This document shows, in pieces, positions 6,026-8,214 of a DNA stretch of 8,214 bases (within the stretch, counting starts at the first letter, position 1; each line of letters opens with the position of its first letter). The DNA is from an uncultured Lachnospiraceae bacterium. GTDB lineage: Bacteria; Bacillota; Clostridia; Lachnospirales; Lachnospiraceae. Below the pieces are notes generated by a model that did not search any database, was not told the origin of the DNA, and worked only from the letters and a program-made list of their open reading frames with translations. The stretch spans positions 1-8,214 of the forward strand of contig USKC01000129.1 of the NCBI GenBank assembly GCA_900555195.1, in the 5' to 3' direction. A program made the translations under genes and the position numbers.

Positions 6026-7264
6026 TCAAGATCTGTAGTCCGCGTTAATCTTCACATAATCGTAAGTGAGATCGCACCCCCAGGCGGTAGCCTCGGCCTC
6101 TCCCATCTTCATATCCACCAGAGCGGTAACCGCAGGGCAGGAAAGAATCTTCGTGGCCTCTTCTTCGCTGTAGTCAGAAGCCTTGCCATTCTGATAAATC
6201 AGAATGTTACCCGCTTCGCTAACCAGGGACAATTCTATCCTTTCCGGATCAAAGTTCACTCCTGAATAGCCCAGCGCGCACAGGATCCTGCCCCAGTTGG
6301 CATCATGCCCGAAAATCGCAGCCTTGGTAAGGCTGGAGCAGATCACAGATTTGGCCAGCGTCCTGGCTTCCTCCTTGGTGGCCGCATGAACCACATGGGC
6401 CTCGAAAAGGGCCGTGGCCCCTTCTCCGTCTCCTGCCAGCATCTTGGCGAGGCTCTCCGTCACCTCGTGGAGCGCCGCACAGAAGAGCCGGTAATCCTCA
6501 TTTTTTTCCGTAATTTTCTCATTGCCGGCTTCCCCGTTAGCCAGAAGGAGAAGCGTGTCATTGGTGGAGGTATCCCCATCCACGGAAATCATATTAAAGG
6601 TATCCACCACGTCCTCGCTCAGGGCCTCCTGCAGCAGTTCTTTGGAAATCGCCGCATCCGTCGTCACAAACCCCAGCATGGTGCACATATTCGGATGGAT
6701 CATGCCGCTTCCCTTCGCCATGCCCCCTACGGTAACCGTTTTATCCCTGAGCCTAAACCGAACCGCCATCTCTTTGGAGACGGTGTCCGTGGTCATAATC
6801 GCTTCCGCAGCCTGGGTTCCGGCTTCCTTCGTATCGGAAAGCATGCCCGACAGGGTTTTCACACCCGCCGTAATCTTATCCATCGGAAGCTGCATCCCGA
6901 TCACGCCGGTGGATGCCACCAGCACGGACTCCTCCGGAATGCCAAGCGCCTTTGCAGCGGCCTGGGCCGTCTGGCCGCAGTACTGTCTTCCTTCTTCTCC
7001 GGTACAGGCATTGGCAATGCCGGAATTGGCCACTACCGCCTGGATGAAGGGGGAATGCTCCACCATTTCTTTATCCCACAGCACCGGCGCAGCCTTCACC
7101 ACATTCCGGGTAAAAGTTCCGGCAGCCAAACAAGGCGTCTGGCTGTATATCATCGCCATGTCCTTTCTGTTTTTATACTTTACATTCGCTTCGCAGCCCG
7201 CGGCCATAAAGCCCTTCGCGGCCGTAACGCCGCCTTCGATCCGCTCGATTTCCATCGCACCCAT
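6026..7264 (-). CDS. argJ: Glutamate/ornithine N-acetyltransferase (ArgJ)
   Basis: Ntn-type acetyltransferase that moves the acetyl group from N-acetylornithine to glutamate, giving ornithine and N-acetylglutamate, and so recycles acetyl through the pathway. In bifunctional members it also makes N-acetylglutamate from acetyl-CoA; which type this is cannot be decided by eye. The 412-residue protein has VASTGVIG (116-123, oxyanion-hole Thr119-Gly120), GMAKGSGMIHPNM (181-193), the self-cleavage site at Cys194-Thr195 in the CTMLGF motif, DGDTSTND (229-236), HDANWGRI (320-327) and the family C terminus DLTYDYVKINADYRS (398-412). Cleavage would leave an alpha chain ending at 194 and a beta chain starting with the nucleophile Thr195. 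The residue before Thr is Cys here, while well-studied members have Ala. AAAGGAG (7274-7280) lies 9 nt before the ATG; a second ATG at 7255 is possible. It follows the GNAT gene by 19 nt. Confidence 0.97.
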   Translation of the reverse strand: MGAMEIERIEGGVTAAKGFMAAGCEANVKYKNRKDMAMIYSQTPCLAAGTFTRNVVKAAPVLWDKEMVEHSPFIQAVVANSGIANACTGEEGRQYCGQTAQAAAKALGIPEESVLVASTGVIGMQLPMDKITAGVKTLSGMLSDTKEAGTQAAEAIMTTDTVSKEMAVRFRLRDKTVTVGGMAKGSGMIHPNMCTMLGFVTTDAAISKELLQEALSEDVVDTFNMISVDGDTSTNDTLLLLANGEAGNEKITEKNEDYRLFCAALHEVTESLAKMLAGDGEGATALFEAHVVHAATKEEARTLAKSVICSSLTKAAIFGHDANWGRILCALGYSGVNFDPERIELSLVSEAGNILIYQNGKASDYSEEEATKILSCPAVTALVDMKMGEAEATAWGCDLTYDYVKINADYRS

Positions 7265-7283
7265 AACCGTCTGCTCCTTTTCT

Positions 7284-7727
7284 CTATTCGTTAAACCGCT
7301 CTATATTTTTTTCATTCAACACAAAATCATAATAGTTCAAATCCTCGCGCTTCGTCCAACCGATACAGCGCCAGAAGGCATTGCCCACGTCATTCCGGGT
7401 AAAAGCGATCAGGGATACCTTGCTGATCTGTTCCTTCCTGAGCGCGTTCATACAGAACACCACCATGGATTTCCCAATGCCCCGCATCCGGTAATCCGGA
7501 TCCACACAGACATGATAAAGGCAGCCCCTCCGCCCGTCATGGCCGCACAGAATGGCACCCACCACTCTTCCATCCTCCCTGGCCACCACGCTGGTATCCG
7601 GGTTTCTCTTCAGGAAGCGTTCCACACCTTCCCTGGAATCATCAATGCTGCGGATGGAAAATCCCTTGATCCGATGCCACAGGGCGCTCACTTCTTCATA
7701 ATCTTCTATCGTCATCTTTTGCAGCAT
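7284..7727 (-). CDS. GNAT family N-acetyltransferase
   Basis: The 147-residue protein has a GNAT fold: an N-terminal helical part (1-45, with the segment GFSIRSIDDSREGVERFLKR at 22-41), core strands VVAREDGRVVGAIL (47-60), acetyl-CoA motif A around YHVCVDPDYRMRGIG (71-85) with the R-x-x-G-x-G signature at Arg80, Gly83 and Gly85, and a motif B region ending NDVGNAFWRCIGW (112-124). It resembles YpeA/RimI-sized members; the acceptor substrate is unknown. AAAGGAG (7738-7744) is 10 nt before the ATG. It precedes argJ by only 19 nt, whose ribosome binding site begins almost at this gene's stop codon, so the two are probably co-transcribed. A role as a short N-acetylglutamate synthase feeding the cycle is possible but unproven; protein or small-molecule acetylation is equally open. 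Confidence 0.88.
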   Translation of the reverse strand: MLQKMTIEDYEEVSALWHRIKGFSIRSIDDSREGVERFLKRNPDTSVVAREDGRVVGAILCGHDGRRGCLYHVCVDPDYRMRGIGKSMVVFCMNALRKEQISKVSLIAFTRNDVGNAFWRCIGWTKREDLNYYDFVLNEKNIERFNE

Positions 7728-7832
7728 GATTCCTTCTCTCCTTTATCCTTTTATATCCCTCATCCGCCACGCTGGATATCCTTTTTGCAGATAAGGGCTT
7801 TTCAAACCGTTTTCCCGCATTTCCTTTGCAGT
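7728..7832. other. Intergenic gap before the GNAT-arg gene series
   Basis: This 105-nt gap is where a promoter for the arg genes might lie. Read on the minus strand it has TTGAAA (7805-7800), a good -35 match, but no convincing -10 at 16-18 bp. TATAAA (7755-7750) is too close to the ribosome binding site to serve. The 9-mer AAAAGGATA occurs twice (7785-7777 and 7752-7744), exactly 33 bp apart. There is no clear terminator after the glycosylase gene, so readthrough is possible. Confidence 0.4.
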
Positions 7833-8214
7833 TTACGCTTCCTCCGTCATCCCGTCAAGACCCCTGCAGGCCGCCCGGGCAAATCCGGTGGCATCCGGAA
7901 GGATGACGCGCCAGGCCTCCACCAGGCGAGGAAGCGTCCAGGCCGCGTTGGCCGGGCTGGTAGACGGCAGCCGGATCGCTTCCATTCCGGCCTCCTTCGC
8001 ACAGTATTTCCCATAGAGCCGGTATGCCGTCTCACCATTGGCATAGATGGCCTCTATGGGGGCCCGTTTCAGCAGGCCCGCAATATCGTTTGCCTGCACA
8101 TTACGGATGGAACTGTCCGCCGAGCCGGTAATCTCACAGGAAGATACCACGTCCCATATGGCAATTCGATTGGCCAGAAGCAGTTCCTTCTTCTCCGCTA
8201 TGCTATCCGGCACG
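7833..8214 (-). CDS. DNA-deoxyinosine (hypoxanthine-DNA) glycosylase, partial, 5' end outside the window
   Basis: Uracil-DNA glycosylase superfamily enzyme of the hypoxanthine-DNA glycosylase branch, expected to remove deaminated adenine (hypoxanthine) from DNA. The visible 126 or so C-terminal residues show IAIWDVVSSCEITGSADSSI (18-37 of the visible part), a middle strand with EAIYANGETAYRLYGKY, and LPSTSPANAAW, which together are the hallmark of this family. The N-terminal active-site motif lies beyond the right edge. The frame is open through the edge, and the GTG at 8213 reads as an internal Val, not a start. Family members are usually about 160-200 residues, so roughly a quarter to a third is missing. 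The gap to the GNAT gene is 105 nt. A broader uracil-DNA glycosylase-like protein is the alternative reading. Confidence 0.85.
   Translation of the reverse strand, partial: VPDSIAEKKELLLANRIAIWDVVSSCEITGSADSSIRNVQANDIAGLLKRAPIEAIYANGETAYRLYGKYCAKEAGMEAIRLPSTSPANAAWTLPRLVEAWRVILPDATGFARAACRGLDGMTEEA

Noticed and set aside
6305..7294. Long open frame (about 329 codons) on the plus strand opposite argJ
   Set aside because: It is fully antisense to a textbook ArgJ with all motifs, the translation is His/Arg/Gly-rich with no recognisable domain, and it has no good ribosome binding site. It is a by-product of argJ codon usage.

Overview
The window looks like a chromosomal segment of a Gram-positive anaerobe of the Bacillota, most like Lachnospiraceae or a related Clostridia. 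This is an inference from protein style (membrane-anchored HtrA with an Asn/Tyr-rich cytosolic head, a short YdcZ/DUF606 transporter, an ArgJ-ArgB-ArgD set), strong AAAGGAG-type ribosome binding sites and moderate GC. No protein here is distinctive enough to name a genus. I see no mobile elements, tRNA, rRNA or CRISPR.

Layout. Positions 1-286 hold no convincing gene. They carry what looks like the control region of htrA: three 11-bp direct repeats (113-145), a weak -10-like TATACT (183-188), a small leader hairpin (226-250) and a clear Shine-Dalgarno sequence. htrA (287-1669, + strand) encodes a membrane-anchored trypsin-like protease with one PDZ domain. It meets the other genes tail to tail at a strong bidirectional terminator (1734-1765), followed by a perfect palindrome (1774-1804) that contains the stop codon of the opposing gene.

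Everything from 1802 to 8214 is on the minus strand. In transcription order it reads: partial DNA-deoxyinosine glycosylase (running off the right edge), GNAT acetyltransferase, argJ, argB, argD, an extracellular solute-binding protein, and a YdcZ-type DMT transporter. From the GNAT gene to the solute-binding protein the gaps are 19, 37, 77 and 19 nt, and I see no internal terminator, so this is probably one transcription unit ending at the bidirectional terminator. Whether the glycosylase gene belongs to it is unclear (105-nt gap).

Function. ArgJ makes N-acetylglutamate by recycling the acetyl group from N-acetylornithine. ArgB phosphorylates N-acetylglutamate, and ArgD makes N-acetylornithine from the semialdehyde. 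argC, which supplies the step between ArgB and ArgD, and argF/G/H are not in this window. ArgB has the N-terminal helix typical of arginine-inhibited enzymes, which fits a cyclic, ArgJ-based pathway. The two downstream genes suggest a transport or sensing link, but substrates cannot be read from sequence.

I found no clearly new biological system. The items most worth a second look are the 11-bp repeats before htrA, the solute-binding protein without a lipobox and with an acidic insertion, and the hairpins over the ribosome binding site of the DMT transporter.
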